From: an uncultured Methylococcaceae bacterium
GTDB taxonomy: Bacteria > Pseudomonadota > Gammaproteobacteria > Methylococcales > Methylomonadaceae
NCBI GenBank assembly: GCA_903939355.1
Contig: CAJAHC010000513.1
Span: 1 to 19,940, forward strand
Direction of reading: 5' to 3'
DNA: 19,940 nt
Position numbers and translations under genes: made by a program. Under the pieces are notes generated by a model that saw nothing but the letters and a program-made list of their open reading frames with translations, was not told the origin of the DNA and made no database searches. Each line of letters begins with the position of its first letter. Position 1 is the stretch's first letter. Below, piece after piece: positions 7,345-15,719 of this stretch.

Positions 7345-10300
7345 ATGAATATGGCTAGCAAAAAGAATCTCTATCTAATTTTCGGGGCAGTGGCGGCCCT
7401 TTTAGTTCTATTTTCTTTTGTGTTATTGAATCAAGGGGTAAGAATTAAATGGCATAGCACTGAAATTGAGACTAATTGGCTACCGGGCATTGAGTCGATT
7501 AATTCGATGCATTTAGCAATCAATAACTATCGAGCTACTGAAATTTCTCATGCCATGGCAAATGAAGGATCGTTAAAAGCTGAATATAGTCAAACCTTAT
7601 CATACTTTAATAAAGAGTTCTTGGAAGGTAAAGCCAAGTACGAGCCAACAATTAGACCCTATGCATTAAAGGAAATAGCGCTCTGGAAACAATATATAAA
7701 AAATTACGAAGATTATATGACTGCCAGTAAGCAGGCTATAGTCATGTCACAAAATAATGACAATGCAAAGGCGCTTAATCAAATTAAAAGTAATCAAGAT
7801 TTGTATGATAGCGTAATTGAATATGCACAAATGTTGGTTGATTTAAATACGACTGCAGGTTATGAAGAAGCTAAGAATGGAAATCAAGCTTATGAAAGTG
7901 CAAAAATGCAATTACTTGTTGGTCTTATAATTATTTCAATTAGTTTAATAACTATTGCTTTTTTACTGAGTAATGGAGCGATAAAACAGCAAGAGAGTCA
8001 AGCCGTATCGAAAATAAGAAAAAATATCACACTGATCTTTCTGACATTAATATTGGTTAATATTGCTTATGGTTTTCTTACCTACCAGCAACTTAGTAGT
8101 GTTAATGAGCAGATTAATCAGCTCAAGAGTAAATGGTTGCCGAGTATTGTTACGATTAATGCGATTAGCACTAAAGCAATCGGTTATGGCATTTATCAGA
8201 CCTTGTCTCTCGTAACTACCAATTCAGATGAAAAAGCGCAGTTAGAAAATAGTCGTAAATGGATTGCTGAAGAGGTTGTTAACTTACGCAAGAAGTTTTC
8301 AACCCTGATCTCAACAGATGTTGAACGCGATCTATACAATGAATTTTCTATCAGTTTTGATGAGTATAGTCTTACTAGCAAGAAAATAGAGGACTTTTCT
8401 CATCGTAACGAAATGGACAAGGCATTGATTGAAAATGATCAGAGTGCCATTCTGAAAGAAGATTTTTCTGCCATGTTAACTGATTTACTTCGTATGAATG
8501 AGCGTGGCGCTATTGCCACCAGTTATAAAAATGATGCTGCTTTAGAATCATTGAAGATCATTACCTTGGGTGGTATTAGTTTTATTGTTTTATTACTTAT
8601 TATTACTTCGCAATTGGTGGTGTCTTGGTTATTTGATGTGACTCAAGCCCAAGATACGCGATTTGAAAATAACTCAAAGACTACACTGACAATTAAAGTT
8701 AAATTACGCTTGGTTTTTTTTGGCATGCTAGGCGCATTTATTTTATTTAGCTGGTTAATCAATGGGTTAATGCAGGTATTGGACAGTAATAGTCGTGATA
8801 TTGAAAAAAATTGGCTACCCAGTATTATTAAAGCGAATCAGATCAATAAAATGGTCAGTGATTATCGTATTGCTGAATCTCAAATTGTCTTTGGTTCGAA
8901 TGTGGAAGAAAAACTATTTTGGGAAAAGAATCGTAACCGACTGATCAATAGCATTGATCACACAAAATCTAGTTATGAGCCTATCATTTCGAGTGATCGT
9001 GAAAGTGCTTTATATCAAGAGTTTTCTCATAACTACACGGAATACTTAAAGAAAAGTGAAATGATGCTGGCGTTGTTAAGTAGAAGTGATACAGCCGCCG
9101 CTATTAATGCTTTACAAGTTAATCGCCTTATATTTGATGCGATGACAGTTAATTTGGAAAAGTTAGTGCAATTGAATGCAGAAGGCGGAGTGGATGCCAC
9201 TCAGTTGAATAATCAAGTATTTAAGGAATCTCAAGAAATTATTTATGCGGTTGTGTTGGTTATTTTGATGATTACTATTTTATTTATGATCATTTTTGAT
9301 AAAAACATTTCCTTAGCCTTACAACGCCTGACGTCTTCAGTTAGAAGTTTAGCGGCTGGTGTTTTGGTGAGTGGGGGTGTCGATCTTAAAGGTCGTCACG
9401 ATGAAATTGGCCAGATGGCGGAGGCCGTGGATATGGTCAATAGAACACTGGAAGCACTGACCATAGATGCCAATGAATTGATTCATGCAGCCGAAACCGG
9501 GATGTTATCAGTTCGAGTTGATGATGCAAGGCATCCTGGAGAGTTTAGAACAATTGTTTCAGGCATGAATACGCTGATTGATGTCTTAAGTAAGCCCTTG
9601 GGTGATATTGCAGAAATAATGCAAAATCTAGCTTTAGGTGATTTATCTGGGCGTATGCAAGGTGATTATGAGGGTGAGTTGTTTATTTTAAAAACTAATG
9701 TTAATCGCAGCTTAGAGTCCCTGGTCAGTTTATTAACTGAATTAAGTCAAACCATGCAGCACATGGCTAGTAATGATTTAACGCATCTTTTAACGGGTAA
9801 CTATCAAGGTGAATTTTCCTTATTAAAAGCGAGTACTAATCAAACTATTGGCCATATGATTGAAATTATTCAGGAAATTTCTATCAGTACGTCACAATCT
9901 GCGGTAGCTATAGCACAGACATCTGAATCCTCTAAATATGTAGCCGATGAAGCATCGCAACAGATGTTTGCCATAGAAAATGTATCTAAAACGATTGATG
10001 AAACAGCAGAGTCAGTCAGTGAAATTGCCCAAAAAGCTCAGCAGGGAAGTCAATTGGCTTTGAGCACGGCTAATTATGCGAATGATGGGCAGGCGCAACT
10101 GAATAAATTAAATGATCTAATACAACTAACTGATGATATTACCCGTATAGCTGATAAAACCCATTTATTATCTTTAAATGCGGGACTTGAGGCTATGCGA
10201 GCCGGTGAATATGGACTGGGATTTGGTCTAGTTGCGCAACAAATTGGTACATTGGCAGAAGAGGTCACTATTTCAGCCCAAAAAATTCGCCAGGGTGTTC

Positions 10301-10566
10301 ATACACTTCAGGATACTCAAACAGCAATGAAGCAAATTGCGCAGGCGGCTCAAGCCAGTGAAGTTAATGTGCAGAGTATTTCAGTGGCGATTGTTCAACA
10401 ATCGTCAGCAGTTAAAACAATCACTGAACGAGTTAATGAGCTTCGTATCAGTAGTGGAGCAACGGCGTCAGCAGCTGAAGAAATAAGCTCAACGATGAAT
10501 CATTTAGCACAGGCGGTTAAAGAAACGGCTGATAAGGTAAAACGTTTCAAGTTGATTGAAAATTAA
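7345..10566 (+). CDS. MCP-A: methyl-accepting chemotaxis protein with three periplasmic sensor modules
   Basis: This is a 1073-residue receptor. Membrane helices lie at about 9-29, 188-208, 226-246, 404-428, 453-475 and 631-652. They enclose three four-helix-bundle sensor modules, each opening with the same motif: NWLPGIESIN (44-53), KWLPSIVTIN (263-272), NWLPSIIKAN (489-498). Cytoplasmic HAMP-like units follow at about 653-708, 709-765 and 766-840, two of them with GEF or GEL signatures, then the signalling hairpin (about 845-1065). The tip reads IADKTHLLSLNAGLEAMRAGE (935-955), with Thr-His where Thr-Asn is usual. A typical methylation pair is at Glu1045-Glu1046 (SAAEEISST). No C-terminal CheR-tethering pentapeptide is seen. 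The ATG follows GTGAG with an 8-nt spacer. Relative to MCP-B it lacks 11 residues in each hairpin arm. Ligand unknown; the overall style recalls PilJ-type receptors. Confidence 0.95.
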   Translation: MNMASKKNLYLIFGAVAALLVLFSFVLLNQGVRIKWHSTEIETNWLPGIESINSMHLAINNYRATEISHAMANEGSLKAEYSQTLSYFNKEFLEGKAKYEPTIRPYALKEIALWKQYIKNYEDYMTASKQAIVMSQNNDNAKALNQIKSNQDLYDSVIEYAQMLVDLNTTAGYEEAKNGNQAYESAKMQLLVGLIIISISLITIAFLLSNGAIKQQESQAVSKIRKNITLIFLTLILVNIAYGFLTYQQLSSVNEQINQLKSKWLPSIVTINAISTKAIGYGIYQTLSLVTTNSDEKAQLENSRKWIAEEVVNLRKKFSTLISTDVERDLYNEFSISFDEYSLTSKKIEDFSHRNEMDKALIENDQSAILKEDFSAMLTDLLRMNERGAIATSYKNDAALESLKIITLGGISFIVLLLIITSQLVVSWLFDVTQAQDTRFENNSKTTLTIKVKLRLVFFGMLGAFILFSWLINGLMQVLDSNSRDIEKNWLPSIIKANQINKMVSDYRIAESQIVFGSNVEEKLFWEKNRNRLINSIDHTKSSYEPIISSDRESALYQEFSHNYTEYLKKSEMMLALLSRSDTAAAINALQVNRLIFDAMTVNLEKLVQLNAEGGVDATQLNNQVFKESQEIIYAVVLVILMITILFMIIFDKNISLALQRLTSSVRSLAAGVLVSGGVDLKGRHDEIGQMAEAVDMVNRTLEALTIDANELIHAAETGMLSVRVDDARHPGEFRTIVSGMNTLIDVLSKPLGDIAEIMQNLALGDLSGRMQGDYEGELFILKTNVNRSLESLVSLLTELSQTMQHMASNDLTHLLTGNYQGEFSLLKASTNQTIGHMIEIIQEISISTSQSAVAIAQTSESSKYVADEASQQMFAIENVSKTIDETAESVSEIAQKAQQGSQLALSTANYANDGQAQLNKLNDLIQLTDDITRIADKTHLLSLNAGLEAMRAGEYGLGFGLVAQQIGTLAEEVTISAQKIRQGVHTLQDTQTAMKQIAQAAQASEVNVQSISVAIVQQSSAVKTITERVNELRISSGATASAAEEISSTMNHLAQAVKETADKVKRFKLIEN

Positions 10567-10567
10567 A

Positions 10568-12088
10568 ATGAATCCATCTGAAAATAATAAACCAGACTCT
10601 TTATTTAGAAAACTTGCGATACCCTTTATATTAAGTGGGGTATTGGGCTTAGCTATTTTCTATAGTAGTGAAGCGAATAAAGTGATGGGCTTGGCAGCAC
10701 TCCAAGGCGCCATTATTGTGGTTGGTTACGGGTTAAGTATCGCTGAAATTCTTGTTGTTTCGGTGTTATTGCGGCGTATTATTCAGTATTTTCTTCTTGA
10801 TCGTTTGATTGCACCTACCCTGGGAACCCCTACGCCTCGCTTGCTTTCGCAAATGGTCACGGTGATTACCTACACTCTGGCTATTGCGGCTGTTGTGAGT
10901 ATTGTTTTTAAAAAAGATCTCACCGTATTTTTGGCTACGTTTGGTGGTGCGAGTATCGTTGTCGGGCTTGCTTTGCAATCGATGATTCAGGATTTATTTG
11001 CCGGACTTACCATTAACCTTGATCGCTCTATTAATATTGGTGATCATATTAAGCTTAATAGTAGAAGCAATAGTGGTAATCTTGATATTATTGAAGGAAA
11101 GGTGTTGGAGATTCATTGGAGAACTCTACAACTAATTGATTCAAAAGGGAATATTGTTCTAGTGCCGAATAATAAAGTCTATGATCAAATCATCACAAAT
11201 TATTCCAGGCCTGAGAAGTTTTATAGGATTGATTTGCCGATTTTCCTAAACACAGACGTGACTATTGGCCAAGCTTTGCGTATTTTAAATACAGCCGCTC
11301 TTGAAGCGTCACCAAAATTTTCACCGGCGGACGCGCCAGCACCTTTTGTGCGAATTAATCAAATAACGCTCCACGGCGTTGAATATTTTATCCATATTTA
11401 TCCCACTTTTGAAACGCGTGATGATGCCAGAGATCTGGTTCAGAAAAATGTATTACGTTATTTAAATTACGCTGAGTTAGCGCCAGCACTAGAGAAAATA
11501 GAAGAACATATTCCCGCTACGGCCATTAATAAAATGCAGCACATTGCCAATTTATTAGGGGCAACTGATATATTCCAAGATTTATCTGCCCCTGACTTGG
11601 AATTATTAACTAACTTAGCTCAATTACGTTCTTTATCTGCGGGAGTAATAGTGGTTCAAGGTGGTGAAATAGCGAATAGTTTATTTTTTGTTATTGAAGG
11701 ATTATTGGTGCCTGAGGATTGGCGAAAAAAGGATGCTAAGGGCTCGGTTGCTAAATTAATAATAGGGCCTGGTAGTTTAATCAATGCAACCACCTTGATT
11801 GCCGGTGGCGTTTGTGAGTCAAGTATACGAACAAAGAGCCCGGTGCTTCTTTGTGAAATCAACTACGCTGCCATCGAACAATTATTTTTACAAAGCCCTC
11901 AAAGTGGTAGCTATTTAAGTCGCCGCGTAGCCGAACGATTAAGCAATAACCCTACTGATAATAATGCTGGTTTTCAACAAAAAGATATTGATAGTAATGT
12001 TGATGAGTTATATGAGAAAGTTTTTAAAAATTTGCGTCGATTATTTGCACATATGAAGCTAATCGATATGACCAGTGATAGTGAGTAG
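10568..12088 (+). CDS. MscS-type channel with C-terminal cyclic-nucleotide-binding-like domain
   Basis: This 506-residue inner-membrane protein has helices at about 17-33, 45-75 and 93-112, then the MscS pore helix at about 118-148 (FLATFGGASIVVGLALQ, DLFAGLTI). The cytoplasmic beta domain follows (INIGDHI; GKVLEIHWRTLQLIDSKGN; VPNNKV) to about residue 310. A CNB-like domain covers about 325-460 (GGEIANSLFFVIEGLL). Its phosphate-binding cassette is degenerate: the expected GE, ALL and Arg-Ala positions read LINATTLIAGGVCESSIRT, so cyclic-nucleotide binding is doubtful. The architecture is that of bCNG-type MscS homologues. The ATG at 10568 lies 1 nt after the MCP-A stop and there is no clear ribosome site, which implies translational coupling. 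An in-frame TTG at 10556 would overlap MCP-A. The paralogous MCP-B follows after 114 nt. It likely responds to membrane tension; a sensory link is inferred from position. Confidence 0.92.
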   Translation: MNPSENNKPDSLFRKLAIPFILSGVLGLAIFYSSEANKVMGLAALQGAIIVVGYGLSIAEILVVSVLLRRIIQYFLLDRLIAPTLGTPTPRLLSQMVTVITYTLAIAAVVSIVFKKDLTVFLATFGGASIVVGLALQSMIQDLFAGLTINLDRSINIGDHIKLNSRSNSGNLDIIEGKVLEIHWRTLQLIDSKGNIVLVPNNKVYDQIITNYSRPEKFYRIDLPIFLNTDVTIGQALRILNTAALEASPKFSPADAPAPFVRINQITLHGVEYFIHIYPTFETRDDARDLVQKNVLRYLNYAELAPALEKIEEHIPATAINKMQHIANLLGATDIFQDLSAPDLELLTNLAQLRSLSAGVIVVQGGEIANSLFFVIEGLLVPEDWRKKDAKGSVAKLIIGPGSLINATTLIAGGVCESSIRTKSPVLLCEINYAAIEQLFLQSPQSGSYLSRRVAERLSNNPTDNNAGFQQKDIDSNVDELYEKVFKNLRRLFAHMKLIDMTSDSE

Positions 12089-12202
12089 AGTTTATAGGAT
12101 ATCCAAGGTTAGCAAGATTTGTTGATAAAAGTTGAGCCTGAATCCGGTCAATAGGTTTAGTGAAGTAGTTTAATATGATAGTTAGATCAGTGAGACATGA
12201 TA

Positions 12203-15200
12203 ATGAATCTTAGCAGTAAAAATAAAATCTACTTAACTTTCTCAGCTGTTGCTGCCCTCGTACTCTTATTTTCTTTTGTAGTATTAAATCAAGGCGAGCG
12301 AATTAAATGGCATAGTACTGAAATTGAAACGAATTGGTTGCCGGGTGTTGAGTCAATTAATTTGATGCGATCTAGTATTAGTAACTATCGAGCTACTGAA
12401 ATCTCTCATGCCGCTACTGATCAAGAATCTTTAAAAGCTGAATATACTCAAATATTGACATCACTTAATGAAGAATTTTTATTAGCTAAAGATAAGTACG
12501 AGCCAACAATCAGAACATACGCAGTCAAGGAAAATGCGCTTTGGAAGCAATATATAAAAAATTACGATGCCTATATGTTGGCAAGTAAAAAAGTGATTGC
12601 CATGTCACAAAATAATGAGAAAGAAAAGGCTCTCAATCAAATTAGAACAAATGAAGGCTTGTATAACAGTATCATTGAATATTCAAAACTTTTGGTTGAC
12701 CTGAATTCTAATGCCGGCAATGAAGAAGCCACAAAAGGTAATGAGGTTTTTGATGCGACTAAGGTCCAGTTGATTGGAGGTGTTATTGTTATTATGCTCG
12801 TAATGATTATTATGGGTTTTTTACTGAGTTATGGCGAAATAAAACAAAAAGATAGTCACTTAATAGTCAAGGCTAGAAAAAATGTATTTTATACTTTTTT
12901 TATATTAAGTGTGATTTTAGTCATATTTAGCGGCCTCATGTATCAACAACTGAACAATGTTAACGAGCAGATTAACTCACTTAAGAATAAATGGTTGCCA
13001 AGTATCTTATATATCAATTCTATTGGTACCACTATCTATCACTATAGAAATGTTCAGACATTATCTATTCTTACAGTTCTTCCTGACGAAAAAGTTCTGT
13101 TGGAAAATAAGGCTAAATTATTGGTTGAAGATATCGACAAAGTACGCAATAAATTAATTCCTTTGCTTAGCTCAGACGCTGAAAAAAATCTTTATAAACA
13201 ATTTACTGAAAACTATGATGAATATATGAGCTACTCTCAGAGAATAGCGGATTTTTCTCATCATAATGAAATTGACAAGGCGCTCATTGAAGACCGTGAA
13301 GCAGCAATCTTGCAAGAAGATTTTTCTAGTATATTAGTTGATATGTTGCGCTCGAATGAGCGTGGTGCCATTATGACGAGTTACCAAAATGATGCCGCTT
13401 TAGAATCATTAGTTGTTATCATTTTGGGCGGTGTTACTAGTATTATTTTATTTTTTATTATCTCTGCTCAATTGGTCGAGTTCTGGTTATTGGGCATTGC
13501 CTATGACACTGAATTTGAAAAGCAATCACGGATGACATTAACGATTAAATTAAAGTTACGGTTAGTTTTCGTTGCTATGCTTGTTATCTTTATTTTATTT
13601 AGCTTATTAATCAATGGACTAATGAAAGGGTTGAATGATAATAGCCGTGAAATTGAAAAAAACTGGTTACCCAGTATTATTAAAGTGAACCAAATCAATA
13701 AAATGGTTACTGAGTATGGCCTTGCTACAACACGATATGTGTTTACTGCGGTCCCTGAAGAAAAATTATTTTGGGATAAAACGCGTAAAAGTTTGATTAC
13801 TAAGATTGCCTATATTAAATCGAGTTATGCGGCTCTCATTTCGAGCGAGCAGGAAGATGTTATATATCAGGATTTTTCTCATAACTATATGGAATATCTA
13901 AAGAAAAGTGAATTGATGTTGGCGTTATCCGATAAAAATGACTTGCCAGGTGCGATTAGAGCATTGCAAGTTAATAATGTGATATTTGATGCTATATCTA
14001 TTAATTTGGAAAAGTTAGTGCAATTAAATGCAGAGGGCGGTGAGGATGCTACGAAGAAAAATAATCAAATTTATAATGTAGCGCAACAAATTGTTTATTC
14101 GGTTGTGCTGATTATATTGGCGATCACTATTTTGTTTATGATTATTTTTGATAAAAATATTTCTGTTGCTATACAGCGATTAACAAATTCGATAAAAAAT
14201 CTATCAGTTGGTGTTTTGTCGACTAGAAATGATGATCTTAGCAGTCGTCACGATGAAATTGGACAGATGTCAAGTGCAGTCGATAAGGTAAATGAAACGC
14301 TTCAAGCACTGACGATAGATGCTAATGAACTCATACATGCCGCTGAAGATAGTCTTGATTCAAGTTTATCTGGGATGTCAGCAATACGAATTGATAGTGA
14401 TCGACATCCCGGTGAGTTTAATAAAATCGTTTCAGGTATGAATAATTTGATTGATGTAATGAGTAAACCTTTGGGTGATATTGCTGAAATAATGCAAAAT
14501 CTAGCTTTAGGCGACTTATCAGGGCGTATGCAAGGTGATTATGCGGGTGAGTTATATACTTTAAAATCAAACGTCAATCGCAGTTTAGAGGCATTAGTCG
14601 GTTTATTAACAGAGTTAAGTCAAACTATGCAATATATGGCGGGGAATGACTTAACACATAATTTGACGGGCAACTATCAGGGCGAATTTTCATTATTAAA
14701 AGCTAGTACGAATCAAACTATTGGACATATGATTGAGATTTTACAGGAAATTACTATCAGTACTTCACAATCTGCGGTGGCTATTGCACAGACGTCTGAG
14801 TCCTCAAAATATGTAGCTGATGAAGCATCGCAACAGATGTTTGCTATAGAAAATGTATCTAAAACGATTGATGAAACAGCAGAATCGGTTAGTGAAATTG
14901 CCCAAAAAGCCCAGGAAGGTAGTCAGTTGGCTTGTAGTACGGCTAACTTTGCCAGTGATGGTCAAGTGCAACTCAATAAGCTGATTGATTTAATTCAACA
15001 TATTGACGCGGAATACGTCAGAATTGAGAAAATAACGGATGAGATTACCCGTATAGCAGATAAAACACATTTACTATCTTTGAATGCAGGGCTCGAAGCT
15101 ATGCGAGCCGGTGAGTATGGATTAGGATTTGGATTTGTTGCACAGCAAATTGGTGCATTATCTGAGGAAGTGACGGCTTCTGCCAATAGTATTGGTAGTG

Positions 15201-15520
15201 TAATTAATAGTTCTGGACAAAAAATTCGTTTAGGTGTCCATGCAATGCAAGAAACCCAAGTAGTAATGGCTCAAATTGCTCATGCTGCCCAAGCGAGTGA
15301 GGTTAATGTGCAGAGTATTTCCGTTGCTATAGTTCAACAATCGGCAGCTGTGAAAGCTATTACTGATAGAATTAATGAGCTTCGAATCAGTAGTGGCGCA
15401 ACGGCATCTGCAGCGGAAGAAATCAGTTCTACCATGAACCATTTAGCACAAACAGTTAAAGAAACGGCTGATAAGGTAAAACGTTTTAAGTTGATTGAAA
15501 ATAAAAATCAGCTGAGCTGA
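12203..15520 (+). CDS. MCP-B: paralogous chemotaxis receptor with three periplasmic sensor modules
   Basis: This 1105-residue receptor is colinear with MCP-A: six membrane helices (about 9-29, 190-210, 230-248, 403-426, 452-474, 630-650) around three sensor modules. These open with NWLPGVESIN, KWLPSILYIN and NWLPSIIKVN. Three HAMP-like units and a signalling hairpin follow. The tip (about 951-971) is identical to MCP-A over IADKTHLLSLNAGLEAMRAG. The methylation pair is at about Glu1071-Glu1072. It has normal-length hairpin arms, including the segments HIDAEYVRIEKI and NSIGSVINSSG that MCP-A lacks, and one extra heptad in the HAMP stack (about 716-722 onward). An ATG at 12197 is in frame, but the ATG at 12203 matches MCP-A and keeps the same 8-nt spacing from GAG. 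It ends five residues later than MCP-A. It is the last gene of the block, probably from tandem duplication. Confidence 0.95.
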   Translation: MNLSSKNKIYLTFSAVAALVLLFSFVVLNQGERIKWHSTEIETNWLPGVESINLMRSSISNYRATEISHAATDQESLKAEYTQILTSLNEEFLLAKDKYEPTIRTYAVKENALWKQYIKNYDAYMLASKKVIAMSQNNEKEKALNQIRTNEGLYNSIIEYSKLLVDLNSNAGNEEATKGNEVFDATKVQLIGGVIVIMLVMIIMGFLLSYGEIKQKDSHLIVKARKNVFYTFFILSVILVIFSGLMYQQLNNVNEQINSLKNKWLPSILYINSIGTTIYHYRNVQTLSILTVLPDEKVLLENKAKLLVEDIDKVRNKLIPLLSSDAEKNLYKQFTENYDEYMSYSQRIADFSHHNEIDKALIEDREAAILQEDFSSILVDMLRSNERGAIMTSYQNDAALESLVVIILGGVTSIILFFIISAQLVEFWLLGIAYDTEFEKQSRMTLTIKLKLRLVFVAMLVIFILFSLLINGLMKGLNDNSREIEKNWLPSIIKVNQINKMVTEYGLATTRYVFTAVPEEKLFWDKTRKSLITKIAYIKSSYAALISSEQEDVIYQDFSHNYMEYLKKSELMLALSDKNDLPGAIRALQVNNVIFDAISINLEKLVQLNAEGGEDATKKNNQIYNVAQQIVYSVVLIILAITILFMIIFDKNISVAIQRLTNSIKNLSVGVLSTRNDDLSSRHDEIGQMSSAVDKVNETLQALTIDANELIHAAEDSLDSSLSGMSAIRIDSDRHPGEFNKIVSGMNNLIDVMSKPLGDIAEIMQNLALGDLSGRMQGDYAGELYTLKSNVNRSLEALVGLLTELSQTMQYMAGNDLTHNLTGNYQGEFSLLKASTNQTIGHMIEILQEITISTSQSAVAIAQTSESSKYVADEASQQMFAIENVSKTIDETAESVSEIAQKAQEGSQLACSTANFASDGQVQLNKLIDLIQHIDAEYVRIEKITDEITRIADKTHLLSLNAGLEAMRAGEYGLGFGFVAQQIGALSEEVTASANSIGSVINSSGQKIRLGVHAMQETQVVMAQIAHAAQASEVNVQSISVAIVQQSAAVKAITDRINELRISSGATASAAEEISSTMNHLAQTVKETADKVKRFKLIENKNQLS

Positions 15521-15612
15521 ATAAGTTGTTTTAAGGATAGTTACACAACGCGCTAAAAAACGGTCCGTTATGTAATTAACAAATTTAGTTTTGGTGAGAT
15601 AACATCTGGAAC

Positions 15613-15639
15613 AGAGTAATGAATTGAATGTATTACTCT
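15613..15639 (+). other. hairpin downstream of MCP-B
   Basis: AGAGTAAT (15613-15620) and ATTACTCT (15632-15639) form a perfect 8-bp stem with an 11-nt loop, 93 nt past the MCP-B stop. There is no T-run after it, so a terminator role is only possible, not established. An imperfect repeat (TTACACAACG at 15541, CGTTATGTAA at 15566) lies just upstream. Confidence 0.3.
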
Positions 15640-15719
15640 TGCATTCCCTCATATAGAAGTCTAGCTAATATCGCGCGCCATCATCTTGTTTCCGTGTTTT
15701 ATAGGAGGGGGGCGCCTCC

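Noticed and set aside
10556..10567. TTG start for the MscS-like protein overlapping MCP-A
   Set aside because: The ATG at 10568 is a better start codon, and the four extra residues add nothing recognisable.
7345..15520. The two receptor genes as an assembly duplication
   Set aside because: The copies differ across most of the sensor region, have distinct in-frame length changes and are separated by a different gene.
15541..15575. Imperfect inverted repeat TTACACAACG / CGTTATGTAA, considered as an integron attC or IS end
   Set aside because: The core-site consensus is not met, there is no integrase or transposase nearby, and one arm position mismatches.
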